This document shows positions 52,146 through 64,000 of a stretch of 64,000 nucleotides of DNA, in pieces. Below the pieces are notes generated by a model. That model searched no databases, was not told the origin of the DNA, and saw nothing but the letters and a program-made list of their open reading frames with translations. The first letter of the stretch is position 1. The number at the start of each line of letters is the position of its first letter. Location of the stretch: positions 392,001 through 456,000 of the forward strand of contig RPFO01000225.1 in NCBI GenBank assembly GCA_009746045.1, in the 5' to 3' direction. The position numbers and the translations under genes are program-made. Origin of the DNA: Mesostigma viride (Eukaryota; Streptophyta; Mesostigmatophyceae; Mesostigmatales; Mesostigmataceae).

Positions 52146-54791
52146 AAAGGTCTAGCTAGTCAGTCATCACGTTAGCCATGCCATGATTCCAAACGTCCAA
52201 GAACTGCACACGGTGCAAAGGCAAAAAGCCGGAGGACAGCACTTTCAAATGTGCGGCGGGAACCAAAAGCCCGCGGATGCCAGAAAACATCGTGTTGCGG
52301 CAGCGACGCGACGATGTGGACAACGAATCCAGGGCCAAGCTCGGAACTATGCCTGGACGCATGGCGATCCAACGCCGTGGAAGGGTGGTTGTCTGAGAGG
52401 AATTATAAAGACGCGAAGGCCGCGTGACTATCTCTAGGAAGACCTGCATGGAGGTACACGGGGTAACAAGAAAAGGTTGATAGGGAAAACACACACACAC
52501 ACACACATACGAAGTGAGGCACATACAATCCTACTCTATTCTGATCCTACTCTATTCTGATCCTACTCTATATCTACTGTGCCCTAGACCCTATAAAAGT
52601 GGTCCTTTTTCATTCAGTTACTTGTCGAGACGTTGAGATCACTTAAAATTAAGCCGGTGCAGACTCACAAGTAGTTTACTTCCGTCGCATGCGAGTCGGA
52701 ATTGAATCTCGGCGAGTGTGGTAGCCGATGAAAAACAGCATCTACTTGTGCATATTGTCGACATGGCCAATCTGACTCACGGTTCCTTACATAAATAGGG
52801 ACGCTTGTGCCTTGTAAGGCAAATAATGGCACGATATACAACCAGCGCTCGCATGCGGTGCACATAAGGCAAGCAGTTATGGTCGGTGCCCGTATGGTGT
52901 CAACTGTCGCACTAATTATGGCGTACATGCACATCCACGCAAACATGCACTCGCAGAAATATATTAACTCTTTGGTTGTCTCCTTGATATTACCTCTTTG
53001 TGCCAAGGAGCAACAGCACTACAAAAAAAAGTAAATTTGGACCACCTACACACATGCCAAACCACACCGGCAAGACTACCGCTGGACATGACAACGTGGA
53101 TCCATTTGGAAAAAAAGAATTTGCCAAGTACACCAAAGCTCAAAGAACCTAATCTGGCAGCGGTGCACTGGCAAGAGTCATAGCCCCTCCCTCCCCCCAC
53201 CAACATACACATGGGTGAGCGCACATATGGGGGCCCAGCATCATTTTATGTGTGTACAACATGATTGGCCAAAGGCAGAGCTGGGTACAGACCATATACA
53301 CAGACATAATGGAAGCACTGCAGAAATAATGCATAAAAATACCCTCCCAACCAAAGAAAGGCAGCCTACTGCAGCCTGACAGCAACGCACAGCAGCACAG
53401 AAAAAAAAAGTGGAGAAAAGATGAAACCAACAAAGTGCTGTCACGTTCAAACCACCGACGTGAGCCATGCACTGGATTGGCCCACATCCTCACACGCCCG
53501 GATAGATAAACAAAATTCCACTGCATTTAAACAGTGTCCTTTCTGTTGATGAAAATAGAGACGCACCATCAGATCTACACAAATACGCACCCAAAGAACA
53601 AATACGAGCAAGACCATGCTGGCAGCATGCACCAAGTGTACACATGTGCATGCTCTAGGCACTTGGTTTAAAACGGGGTAAAAGGAGCAACAGTGGCAAC
53701 GGCCGAAATGAGCTTCGACCGACCCAGCATGATGCGCTCCAAGTAGCTGGTGCGCCTAGGCTAGGCAATGAACAAGACACTGAAGGTGGACACATACAGG
53801 AAGGAAAACAGAAAGCACGGTACTTCGTGCACATGTTGCGATGCACTAGGGACAAGCGAACAAGCGTGGACGTGAACTTTTTGGTCCCCCACTGAATATT
53901 CTGCATGCATCATGGCCATTTTTCCCACTGATACAGCACCATCAGACGACAACACAGGGGTCTGGAAAAACTAAAAGTGACCACACCAGAAAAGGGAAAG
54001 TGGTGACAGGGGATATTGGCGGGGATGGGGCAGGCCACAATATGTGGGGCCGCGGTGACAACGGAAGGCATGCTACGAGGGTGAGGTCTGGAGGGCATGC
54101 TCCATGACCAGAAAAAACATGCAGGAATCAGAACCAGACGCAGACGAATGTTCTCCCAGTACAACAGAAAGACCACGAGAAGGACGGACTTATACCTGGC
54201 CCACTGTTTTCGGGCAAGAAACACGGCTCAACACGAGAGAACTGCTTGGCATCAGGCCAGCAGGCCAAGCAGTTGGCAACCCCTTAAGGTTCCAGAAAAA
54301 AAAAAAAGCAAACACATTACTGCATGGGGAAAAGAAAGCAAGTAACCGTTCAGCAGTAAACGGGAGAAGAAAAAACAAACAAACAAACAAACACACACAC
54401 ACACACAAAGTCACGCAACCAACTGCATGACAAACCAGAGTTCAACCGACTGCCCAGCAAAACACCACCACCACCTTTGTAACAAACTGCACGACGAATT
54501 GGCATCCTCACCGGGTCAGACAGCCTTGAATGGAATGGGACATTAGCTTGTTTTTTTCAAAATGTCGGCATAAAAATATAGCTTCACATCCGGACATGAA
54601 AAGATAAGGGATTTCTTATTAAAGCACCAGATCGATGCATGGGCAGGCCACGCAAGGCTCAACCTTGACATCATGGCGAATAGGTGCACTAGACCTCAAT
54701 TTTTGCCCGCATCCATTCTTTCTTTAAATACTGCGCAGCCTAAATGACAGAGGCGAGCCGCGGCACAAGCCTCCGTTCAAACTCATTACAT
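52146..54791. other. Gene-poor interval downstream of RPS9
   Basis: No convincing ORF. It contains a short (CA)n at 52489-52507, three 17-bp units around TGATCCTACTCTATTC at 52527-52573, and (CAAA)n/(CA)n at 54375-54406. The + strand from about 53000 is A-rich and T-poor, so the minus strand is U-rich like an untranslated or intronic transcript; a long 3' UTR or noncoding extension of the RPS9 transcript is possible but unproven. Confidence 0.45.
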
Positions 54792-55382
54792 TTAATCCTC
54801 CTCATCACCCTCCTCATCTTCACCCGACTTCTTGTTAGCGCTCTTCATCGCGCGCCTCTTGACACGGCCAGGGCGCCCACCGCCGAACGGGCTGGACAGG
54901 GCGAAGTCAATGTGCTTCTGGCTGTCCACCTTCACCATGAACGACGGGATATCCACAATCTGCTTGCCAACGCGGATGTGGCGCTGGCGGATGAGGCAGC
55001 GGGCATGGTGGATGGACTTGGCGAGACCGAGCTTGAAAACAAGGGTCTGCAGCCTGCGCTCAAGGAAATCCTGGGTGGTGAGAGACAGCACGTAATCCAG
55101 CTTATTCTGGCTCTCATCCAGAAGGCCATACTTCTGCATGCGGCGCAGGAGCGCCTCACCCTCAAAGATACGACGGGTGTTCTTTTCACCGAGCCGCAGC
55201 AGCACACCGGCCGCATTGCGAATCTTGCTCAGGGCAAACTGCACCCGCCACAACTCGCGCTTGCCACGGAGGCCATACTCGCCGACGGCCTTCAATTCGG
55301 AATCCAAACGTTCCTTCTCGAATGGGCGCCGTGGCTTCTTAAACGTCTTACCATAGTTGTGGTAAAACGAAATCTTCGGCAT
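54792..55382 (-). CDS. RPS9: 40S ribosomal protein S9 (uS4)
   Basis: Complete intronless gene of 196 residues, the usual eukaryotic length. It binds 18S rRNA early in 40S assembly and helps decoding accuracy at the mRNA entry site. It starts [20 protein letters not shown], typical of the green lineage (animal proteins start MPVARSW). The family signatures [26 protein letters not shown] and DFLERRLQT are present. The S4 RNA-binding fold follows at about 108-180 ([20 protein letters not shown]). The C-terminus is [12 protein letters not shown] and then acidic ([10 protein letters not shown]). Stop at 54792-54794. No damage seen. It is divergent from the metal-ATPase gene that starts 1.75 kb away. 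Confidence 0.97.
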   Translation of the reverse strand: MPKISFYHNYGKTFKKPRRPFEKERLDSELKAVGEYGLRGKRELWRVQFALSKIRNAAGVLLRLGEKNTRRIFEGEALLRRMQKYGLLDESQNKLDYVLSLTTQDFLERRLQTLVFKLGLAKSIHHARCLIRQRHIRVGKQIVDIPSFMVKVDSQKHIDFALSSPFGGGRPGRVKRRAMKSANKKSGEDEEGDEED

Positions 55383-55764
55383 GGTTGCCGCTTTCCCTGA
55401 GGCTACCCACTCCTAAGACCGGCAATGCCCGCACCGACACTGCAAAAAGAGACCTACCGACGATGGCGGACCCGGTAGAAATGGGCAATGGCTGGGCGGC
55501 GGCCTAGATTTCGGGGGCTGGGCAGGGCCGGGCTAGAAAGGGGCGGCGCGCCTTCACAAGTTCACTCTTCGCCAATACAGTATACAGTACAGTATATAAT
55601 GCCCACCGACAAGCAGCCACCTGGGGTAAAAACAGGGCGACCATCGGGATCGCGTCGTGGGTCCCAAAAGCTTCGCTGAACATAAATTGCCCGGTTTGTG
55701 ATCCGTAGCTCTTGTCCCTGTGTCCGTCGTTTTTGGATACGGGTTACGGCATTTCTGGGTGTAG

Positions 55765-55888
55765 AACAGTTGCAGAATAGATAGTACCACAGATACTAAA
55801 TATATCCGGCCCTCGGCCACTATAGATTCTCTCTGCCCATGTGCGGCGTGGGACACAACAACAACAACAACAACAACAGTTGCAGAAT
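55765..55888 (+). mobile_element. 96-bp retroinsertion with (CAA)n tail and TSD
   Basis: AACAGTTGCAGAAT at 55765-55778 and 55875-55888 (the first AAC may belong to the tail) flanks about 96 bp that ends CATGTGCGGCGTGGGA and (CAA)n. It is the same 3' end as at 3212-3260. A third copy without tail lies inverted at 55978-56009. Confidence 0.75.
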
Positions 55889-55977
55889 GCGGATCCATCA
55901 AGCAGGAAGTGATTTTATTTTTTTTTATTTTATTTCGGGTTCAAGTCAGGTGTAATTATTTGGATCCCACCAGTCAT

Positions 55978-56009
55978 CCCACGCCGCACATGGGCAGCAG
56001 AGAGGCCTA
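55978..56009 (-). repeat. Inverted fragment of the same (CAA)n-tailed family
   Basis: On the minus strand it contains CTCTCTGCTGCCCATGTGCG followed by GCGTGGGA, the end sequence of the family, without the (CAA)n tail. It faces the copy at 55838. Confidence 0.65.
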
Positions 56010-56356
56010 AGTGGGTATATTTAAAATCCTATCATCAGCTGCTATCTACAGTGGGGTAAGCGGAACCACAGACAAAATCCACTTTGGACCAGAGATGTAT
56101 AGTGAGAAATTCGTATCAGCCAATAACGCATTAGTATGTCAACGCAATTTTTAAGTATGTATGTACATTATCCAATCATAATGAATAGTCACTTTCTGCG
56201 ACCAGAGATCTGATCAGACGGTGATTGGGCAGGAGATAGCCACGCATGAGAAATTCTAGTATATGTCGCCTACTGCCTGGCAACTGACGTTACTGCACTG
56301 CACTGAGCTGAAATCAAGTAACGTGCGTGTTTGCAACTTGCCCGTTGAAACTCTAC

Positions 56357-56557
56357 GGCGGAGCCAATTTTCGGAAGAACCTCACCCTTATGCTTGCAAA
56401 TTCGGGACAAATTCGGTGGATGTATGTATGGATGGATGTATGTATGGATGGATTGACGGATTTTCATCCCCTATTCCTATGTTTTCTCACGTGTACGGCC
56501 TTATAAGCTTCGCCAATTCTGGCGAACCTGACGGTTCTTCCGAAAATTGGCTCCGCC
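56357..56557. repeat. Perfect 25-bp inverted repeat with 151-bp spacer
   Basis: Arms 56357-56381 (starting GGCGGAGCCAATTTTCGG) and 56533-56557 (ending CCGAAAATTGGCTCCGCC) are exact reverse complements. The spacer contains short GGATGGATGTATG repeats. No matching direct repeats are seen outside the arms, so a MITE-type element is not established. Confidence 0.85.
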
Positions 56558-57134
56558 TGATGAACGAACACACGGACTGAAGAACACTGGTCGGAATCAA
56601 CGGTTACAGTGACAGCTGAACGCCCACCTCGTCGTCATGTCACGGCGCGGAAGGTTCGGTCACCAAGCCGAAAGCGCGGGAGAAGCTGTCACTGGTCCAA
56701 AGATTCTGGCGAGTTTGAGATCGGATATTCCATCTCACCGGACATGACAGGCGGCATGAGAACAACTGACTTGAAGAAGATGGTAGAAATGGCGGTCTCT
56801 GCTGTCTAGCTCGATTTTCCCGGCTCTGTCCCTCAGGCAAGATGTCTTCATCGAAAGGGGATATTAAAACGAGGCTTGGCGAATCCTGCAATTTTATCAT
56901 GATCCAGGGCCCACCATTACTCAAGTCGTTTCAACTTTGCCACACGTTGTAGTATTTTCAGTTTGTATCCTTTGCGAGCGGGGCGCCATTCAGGCGGTAC
57001 CCTTGTATTTGGCCCCCTTTCATCCCACATATATCTGTCTTTGATATCGGTCGTTGACCTGGTCTTGTTCTGGGACTGACCAGAACGAATAAAATTCCCG
57101 AAATCGAATCTGGTCGAAACCAGACTGCACCACG
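56558..57134. other. 5' flank of the metal-ATPase gene
   Basis: No confident gene. A minus-strand frame at 56917-57192 ends with a basic stretch (PEWRPARKGYKLKILQRVAK) but overlaps the first ATPase exon and has no recognisable domain. It could be a small divergent gene or chance. Confidence 0.35.
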
Positions 57135-58838
57135 ATGGCAACGGTGGCCCCTTCCTCGGCAGCGGCCTCGTCGCTCTGGGGTTTGGGTTCATCGCATCAC
57201 AGGCATGGGGTTAATTGCGGCCACATAGTGGTAATTGCCTTGTCTTGCAATATTCATAGTGAATGCTTTAGACTGACGCTTGCTTTCTTTGATACCATAG
57301 GCATATTTTACTCTTATACAAGCAAACCCCTTGCTTTTAATTGCTGAACGTTGCTTTGCGCAGATACAACATGGCGACCACGTTGGTTTTCTGGCGGACG
57401 GTCAGCTAGAATGTGTAGCGGCAACCAACGATATCCATCCCCACTGGATGGACAATCTGTGTTTCGAGGCCCTCCCTGGCTCCACGGACCCAGCGGGGAC
57501 GCCGGATGGCGTGCACGCGCATGGAATATCGGGCTCCCTTTCGTCGTCGCTGTGCTGCGACGAGAAGATTACGCACATGCACGCGCATCTCCACCTGGAC
57601 CAGGGCATCACCAGGAAATTTACGCTCAGCAAGGTAATGGCGATTCCTCTCACAACCTTTCAAGACGTAGCCGAGCTGGATCCACGAGGGTGATCTCATT
57701 CGCCCCGGGCGCGTTGTGGTCGTTCGGTGCCGTTGGTGGCCTAGAAAATCTATGGTATGCGTGCCGCTGGCCACGTTGTGTGCGCTTGGTCAAGAACGCG
57801 TGTCCGAAGTCCCTAGGTCGCGTGTTTGTCAGCAAGGAATTTATTTCTCTTTTCTTCTTTTCTTTCTTTCTTCATTTTTGTTGTAATTAATGAAAGGTCA
57901 AGGAACAGCATAGCATTTTCATCTTTCTCTTCAGAAGCATTTGCCCTAACGCAGATGCCGTATTGGCAAGTTCAATGCACGTCAGGCTTGTGGGTTTACA
58001 GAATGGCATTGGGTTCAAGGCATTCATGGCAAGAGAGTCACGGCGTGTTATTGCTGCCAGCCCCTAGTGTATCTGTTAGCAAGTAGCACCACATGGGAAC
58101 CTCTTCCCACCTCCCTCCTTGTAGAGGCCGTGCTTGCATTTGGCTCTCAGCAAGTATATCCTTGATTTCCCCACTCGAGTGTGTGCATGCATACCAGGCA
58201 TGCATAGCACATGCATGCATAGGTTTTTCTTGCATAGGTTAAGTGCTGCAGGTGAGCTCGCTTTGCTTTTTATGGTCATGAGTTCTATCTGTTCATGTTC
58301 TGTTTTCCCAAGATTTTGTTTTTGTCTGGAGCCCAGGTACAAGGCTGCCAGTATAAAGCATTCTGTGGATGCATCCATGGGTTGCAGTACAGGCACACAA
58401 CACGCGCTCAAGCACGGCTGGTCCTCCATCAACGCAACGCGCTTAGGCTTTGCTTGCACCACTAACTTGACGGATCTTTCTGTCCCAAATGGCTAAAGCC
58501 ATTTGCCTGGGTTTACACGCCCCCCCACCCCCCACCCACCCCACCCCCACCCGCTGTGTTTTGTTAAGACGATGAAGGTCATGCATCATTGCAGGCATGC
58601 ACCTAGCATGGCATCCTCCCACAAATCCGTGCCCGTGGCCCCCTTTGACTCACCATTCCCAAGCATGGCATTAGCATGGGCCCTGACAACACTCATCCAT
58701 GCAGCCTGGCTAGCATGCCTTGGAAAGCTTGCGGTAACCCTTGCAGTCACCCACCATCACCCATGCTTCTGTCTTGCGTCGCACTTGGTGCGCCTTTAAC
58801 CCACCCCACCCCACCACCACCCTAACACCCTCAACAAC

Positions 58839-58875
<37 letters not shown>

Positions 58876-61800
58876 CACACACACAACCACGCACACAACC
58901 ACGCACACCCCGCCACCCCACACCGCCAGAGCGTGGACATGTGCGCGCTGCCAGGGTCCCTGGACAGCGCCTGCAAGCTGGTGTCGCCGCGTTGTGAACC
59001 GAGCGACGACGGCAGCCACTCCCACTCGCACAGCTGCGGGCACGAGCTCATCCCACACGGGGACCACTACGACTATCTGGTGCCCACCCAGGAGGGGTAC
59101 CGGCTGGACCACCAGCACGTGGCCAGCGACGGGCGGTCAGGCCATGTGGACGACCACGGGCGGTTGATACGACGGGAGGGTCCCGGGCCTGTCACGATCG
59201 ACCGCGCAGTGGATGGCGTTTCCAGGGTTGGGATTGGTCTGACCGATTGCGTTCCGGGGGGGGTGACCCCCAGAGTAGTTGCCGAGGGGAACAGCCCCCA
59301 TCGTGAGGGTAAGAGCCCTTATCAAGAAGGTAACAGCCCTGGGGTGTGTCGTGGTGGTGAGCGTGATTTCATGGGGCGGTCCTCGTCTCCCCCCACTTGC
59401 TCAACCCGTGCCCATGGGGCCATCTTCCGCTTCCTCAGCCGCGGCATGGCCCTGCCCAACCTCGCGCTGTTCCCAGGGCATGCTGACAAGCAGGGGGACG
59501 CAATGGAGAAGGCATCCCTGTTGTGGGGCCAGGATGGGGAGATCGAGGGCGAGGGCGACGAGGGCGACGATTGTGATGCCCATGCGGATGTCAGCCTTAC
59601 GGCCAAGAGTGGAGGTGCCCATGTGCACGCTGGCAGTAGCCAGATCGCCACCACCACCAGCAGCAAGGAGGCTGGCGGTGGCACCGTGCATGCTGGCGGT
59701 GGCATCGAGCATGCTGGCGGTGGGATTGGCAGCGAGCACGCCCAACACGGGGCCATCGGGGCGGGTGATGTAGTCGTGAATTTGTCGGGCCAGGTTGCCG
59801 CGCCACTAGGGATCCAGGCCCCCACACGGCTTGCCTTGACGGTGAACGGCATCTGCTGCCCCTCCGAGGTGCCCCTCATCGAGCGCATTTTGAAGAGACT
59901 CCCTGGTGTAGCTTCGGTGACGGTCACCGTGCCCACGCGGCGCACCGTCGTGATGCATGACCCGGACAAGGTCACCGCCAGCGCCATAGGTGAGTGGCGC
60001 CACACGCTCAAGTGTCTGTGTGAACATGGGTTGAGGATTAGCTGCTGTTCTTGTGTTTTTGTCTGGGTTCACCTGTTTTTCACTGTGTTTTTTTTCCCTT
60101 GTGCCTTGGAAGGTTGTAGTCCAGGAATGCCAGAAACTTGCAGTTCAACCCTCTCTCTGCCACATGAACCTCATGGGTTAGTGTTGTGGTGTCGCTGGAT
60201 CCCCAAGCAGTTTGGCATCCCCGAATCGACTTGCAATTCTTGCCACTTCAGTCAGCCAGATCTGAATCACATGTCTGTGAACTTGTGGAAGCTCCCCACG
60301 ATGGCGCACTCGGCATGACCACGACGTAGGTTGGATCATTTGAACGGCGTACCATTATATCCTCAGCATAGATCTTCAGCTTTATCACAGACGACACGCT
60401 CAGCCATGCCACATCTCGCCAAACAGGGAACAATGGTTCGTTCTTTATGGCTGTATATAACTGGCTATACAGTTAGTATGTTCCCCCCCATTTCGTCCCC
60501 CCCCCTGTCAACACTCAATGACGACCAAATATGTTTTCTCTTTCATGTCTGGCTGTCGTCCCTATCACCCTTTTATATCTTTTCACCAGTCGACGCGCTA
60601 AATGAGGCCGGCCTGGACGCGTCCATCCACCGCGTGGGCGACGGGGAGGACGACGCGTCCCTGGGCCACCGGCTTCCCCCCTGGGACACTGTCCTGTCGG
60701 GCGCCCTGATCGCGGTCTCCATCTTCTCCCTCCTCTACCATCCGCTCAAGTACGTCGCCCTGGGCGCGGTCGCGCTTCGCCTGCCGCGCATGGTTCTCAA
60801 GATGGTGGCCTCCCTGCGGCGCCTGATCCTGGACGTTAACACGCTCATGGCAATCGCGGTCGCGGGCGCGGTGGCGATCGGGGACTACATTGAGGCCGGC
60901 ACGGTCGTGTTCCTGTTCGCGCTCGCCGAGTGGCTGGAGCTGAGGGCGTCCGAGAAGGTAGGGACCTGGGCGGGGAAGGCAGGGGGGTTAGATTTTTGGT
61001 AGGAGCCCTATGTGGCTGGGCTGAAGATAGGGAGGCTGGGAAAGTGGCAAGGCTTGGATTGTAAGGTACTTTGCAGTACTGGGTAATGGTCTTTGAGAGC
61101 TGCCGCTGCGCAGCCTTTTTCCTACAACATTCATGCCATATCCTGTTATACATGCACGCACACACATGGTTGTACCCACCCCCCTGCTGGCTCCCGCCCT
61201 CCCAGTCGTGCCGCGCCATGCCACACTATTAACGCACACACGCACACCAAACCTTGCACGGTCGCACCCGCCGCTGCTGTTCCCCCCCCCCCCCCCCCGG
61301 CCCCTCCCCCCCCTCCCAGTCGCGCCGCGCCATGTCCGCAATGCTGGCGCTCGCCCCTGAGCGCGCCACACTGGCGGCCACCGGCGAGAGCCTGCCGGTG
61401 GAGGACATCCGTGTTGGTGCACGCCTGGTGGTCAAGCCGGGCGAGAAGCTTCCCATAGACGGCATCGTGGTCAGCGGGGCGTCCAGCGTGACAGAGGCCA
61501 ATTTAACCGGGGAATCCAGGCCGGTGTCCAAGCGGCGCGGCAGCCGTGTGTACGCCGGCACGATCAACCAGTCAGGTATTGCATCCGGTCGTGCCGGTTA
61601 TTGCATCCGGTGATTACACTACCAGCTTCAGGTTCAAAAATCAAAGGTTTAAGATAACGAGTCCCTGGTTTTGGCCTCTACTAAAAACTAGAACCAGCTT
61701 CAGGTTCAAAAATCAAAGGTTTAAGATAACGAGTCCCTGGTTTTGGCCTCTACTAAAAACTAGAACCTAGTGGAAACTTATTAGGACCAGCAGAGTTTAA

Positions 61801-64000
61801 GCACAGTAGTGTGATCGATAAAGGTAATGAGTAGTGGGTCGGTTTGACACACTTCTCAACCATGAAGCCAGGAGTGCACGTCGCTCGACATCGTCTTTTG
61901 ACCAAGTGCGGTTCATACATCATTTGTTATTGTTGTGTTCAGTTATCTACGTCTGGTGGTGCGCTGGTGTTTGCAGCAGGCCATCCCATTAATTAATTAA
62001 TTAATTATCAACATCACTCCGTTGGGAGTAAATGTAGCACATATCCCTGAGAAGGGGCATATGGCTTTTAATACATTCTAGGCTACTTCATGCAAGGGTG
62101 GGAATGTAAGCTACCCTTGCTCTAGGTGCACCAAGGCACCTGCACCCTCATGATGTATCGCGCTATGCCCAGCTAAGGGGGAGCGTGGCATGTGGGGGAA
62201 GATCATCATGGCTGTACAAGAGCTATGGCATGGCTTCTCGACAGAGAGTGACTCCCTGCATGGGCACGGCATGATAAAATAAAGCTAGGCCATCCCATCA
62301 GGGAGTTTATCTCCGGTGCAGCATGTCATCCGGTGCAGGAATCACGTTTTCGCACTGCGTGTCTCTTATTCAGCTGAACAAGCATGTCAATTGCTATGCC
62401 CGGCACTTGGCCATAGTCTAAACGGATGACCGGTTGAGGTCAGCGAACAACTGTTTGTGCCGATTCATGGTTGGTTCTTCATATCCGCGGACCGCCTTTG
62501 TTTGTGCCTATTCATTGCTGGTTCTTCCTATCACGATATCTGCCCCTCATCATGGTGTCTGCCCCTCATAACCACCTTTCATCTCTCCTTGAGTCTCTTT
62601 GTGTTCTGTGTCCTAGGCGCATCCCCTGATCGCCCACCCCTTCCCCCTGGATCATGCCGCATGCACAACACAAACCCTTTGTGGCAGGCGCGTTCACGAT
62701 GCAAACGACCGCGCTGGCCAGCGACAGCGCCATCGCCCGCATGGTGCGGCTGGTAGAAGAAGCGCAGATGCAGCGCACCAAGAGCGAGCGCGCGGTGGAG
62801 TCCTTTGCCAAGTTCTACACGCCAGCTGTCGTGCTCGCCGCCATCCTCGTCGCCGTCATCCCCGTGGCCATGGGTCGGGATTACGAGGACTGGCTATATT
62901 TAGCGCTCGTCCTGCTCGTCGTCGCGTGCCCCTGCGCGCTTGTCATCTCGACACCTGTCACGGCGGTGTGCGGGCTCGCGCAGGCGGCCCGGCTGGGCAT
63001 CCTCGTCAAGGGCGGCACTCACCTGGAGACGCTGGGCAGGGTGCGGTCGGTCGCGCTGGACAAAACGGGCACGCTCACCGAGGGACACTTCCGGGTGCGC
63101 CACTTGGAGCTTGTGGCAGAGGCCAGCACTGCTGTAGCCCCTCATGACCCCGAGAACCATGACAAGGATCATGGCAGGGAGCGTGGCGAGGATTGTGATT
63201 CGAGCAGCAGGGGGGATGACGGCTGCGGCCGTGGCGAGGTGGGAACTTCAAGCGGAAGGGGGACACCTGGCGGGAGCGGGGGACCAGGGGAAGGCGGCCA
63301 GGGGAAGGGGGGGCCAGGGGAAGGCGATGGGAGGGGAGCCAGCAGCGGCCGCAGTGACAGCATGACATTGCCCCAGGCGCTGTATTGGCTGTCGGCGGTG
63401 GAGTCGTGCTCCAGCCACCCTCTCGCGGACGCGCTCGTGACGTTTGCCAAGAAAAACGGCGTGGAGGTGGGGGGTGCAGCCGTGGAGGACTTTTCGGTGC
63501 TCCCGGGGGAGGGCGTGCGTGCGACCGTGGATGGGCAGGCTGTGTTTGTGGGCAACAACGACCTGGCGGCGCGGCTGGGTTGGTGTGGGGTTGCCGGCAA
63601 GGCCACGCTGGATAGGGTGGGAGTGTGGGAGATGGAGGGGGGGACGGTCGGGTGGGTGGGTTTCGAGGGTCGTCCGATCGCGGTGTTTAGTCTGGCAGAC
63701 ATGCCTCGCAAGGAAGCGGGGGAAGCGGTGGCAAGGCTGGCGTCCCTGGGGGTGTCAGTCACCATGCTCACGGGGGACGGGTGGGGCGCGGCGCGGGTCG
63801 TCGCACAGCAGGTCGGGATTGACGAGTCGCAGGTATTCGCGTGCCTGCACCCGGAGCACAAGGTGGCGCGGGTGCAGGAGTTAAAGGCGGGGCTGCCCAA
63901 GCGCGGGCGCAACAAGCTCGCCATGGTCGGCGACGGCATTAACGACGCGCCCGCGTTGGCGGCGGCCGATCTGGGCGTGGCTATGGGAGTGGGGGGCACC
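57135..64000 (+). CDS. Zn/Cd-transporting P1B-type ATPase, HMA2/HMA4-like (5' part; runs off the window)
   Basis: Pumps Zn2+ (and Cd2+) across a membrane using ATP. Exons: 57135-57227 (or 57230), 57364-57633, 58930-59989, 60590-60957, 61320-61575, 62688-64000+; phases agree at every junction. The N-terminal 400 or so residues are His/Gly-rich (HMHAHLHLD, HSHSHSCGHE, repeated HAGGG). The HMA domain at about 420-490 has GICCPSE, the CC-x-x-E Zn-type site of plant HMA2/4. Then come the first membrane helices, the LTGES actuator motif (61504), the ion-site helix CPC (62927), the phosphorylation site DKTGT (63059), a Gly/Ser-rich insert (63170-63360), the SSHPLADAL His-Pro motif and GDGINDAPAL. 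The ATP-binding motif reads MLTGDG where MLTGDN is usual. The C-terminus is beyond the window. A (CA)n tract lies at 58838-58875 just before exon 3, and a C18 run at 61281-61298 before exon 5. Confidence 0.93.
61621..61764 (+). repeat. Exact 72-bp tandem duplication in ATPase intron 5
   Basis: Two identical copies beginning ACCAGCTTCAGGTTC at 61621 and 61693. Lack of divergence points to a recent event. Confidence 0.95.
61978..62298 (-). mobile_element. Short ORF1-only element 3' end (J) in ATPase intron 5, 12-bp TSD
   Basis: The TSD AGGCCATCCCAT is at 61978-61989 and 62287-62298; the body is 61990-62286 (297 bp). It matches the last 300 bp or so of element C. The hairpin at about 62010-62034 has the inner stem ACTCC/GGAGT and a bulged T where C has G. 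The tail is TTAATTAATTAATTAATTAA. Inserted antisense to the gene. Confidence 0.92.

Noticed and set aside
56917-57192. Minus-strand 91-codon frame with a basic tail
   Set aside because: It overlaps the first ATPase exon and has no recognisable domain; kept only as a remark.
1-64000. LTR elements, Polintons, other virus-like elements, tRNA and rRNA genes
   Set aside because: No paired long terminal repeats, integrase, protease, capsid or type-B polymerase signatures were seen, and no cloverleaf or rRNA core was recognised by eye. A tRNAscan or HMM search could still find weak cases.

Overview
The window is nuclear DNA of a eukaryote, most likely a green alga. The evidence is GT-AG introns throughout, a plant-type Zn/Cd P1B-ATPase of the HMA2/HMA4 kind, cytosolic ribosomal protein S9, a nucleus-encoded complex I subunit, and several clades of non-LTR retrotransposon with short A/T-rich or (CAA)n tails. 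I cannot name the species. No prokaryotic operon, CRISPR array, tRNA or rRNA gene was seen.

Host genes, left to right: a small complex I (NDUFB11/ESSS-like) gene at 2593-2904 (-); a multi-exon C2H2 zinc-finger gene with a C-terminal membrane segment at 5179-11260 (+), whose introns carry two retroelement insertions; an intronless CENP-B/psq-type DNA-binding protein at 19142-20128 (-); a complete 16-exon HID1 gene at 28739-45016 (+), whose exon phases all agree and give 1133 residues; RPS9 at 54792-55382 (-); and the first six exons of a heavy-metal P1B-ATPase at 57135-64000 (+), cut by the window edge. The genes have unrelated housekeeping roles: respiration, secretory granule/Golgi traffic, translation and metal export.

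Much of the rest is retrotransposon debris with readable history. Region 11875-18538 is a three-level nest: a LINE (+), a second copy of the same LINE inside it (-), and an intact element coding only an ORF1 protein inside that (-). Both inner levels have 11-bp target-site duplications (TSDs), and a further short LINE copy struck the same target as the outer one. Region 21132-28281 is a nearly complete two-ORF LINE with a 1468-codon ORF2; its ORF1 is split by a 641-bp insertion flanked by a 12-bp TSD. Region 45545-52145 is another cluster, including a nest of an ORF1-only element inside an unclassified repeat, itself hit by a restriction-like-endonuclease LINE fragment.

The most interesting signal is that the autonomous RTE-like LINEs and the ORF1-only elements end in one RNA hairpin. 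It has a 5-bp inner stem, one bulged base at a fixed place, a 4-5-bp outer stem and a CAAC/CCAC loop, followed by an A/T-rich tail. Stem bases change between subfamilies but pairing is kept. This suggests a shared reverse-transcriptase recognition site and a HAL1-like (half-LINE) non-autonomous system that mobilises ORF1-coding RNA in trans. Other oddities are a 2.8-kb 24-bp minisatellite filling one HID1 intron, a tandem amplification of a HID1 splice donor, and a 33-base G run just inside another HID1 donor.
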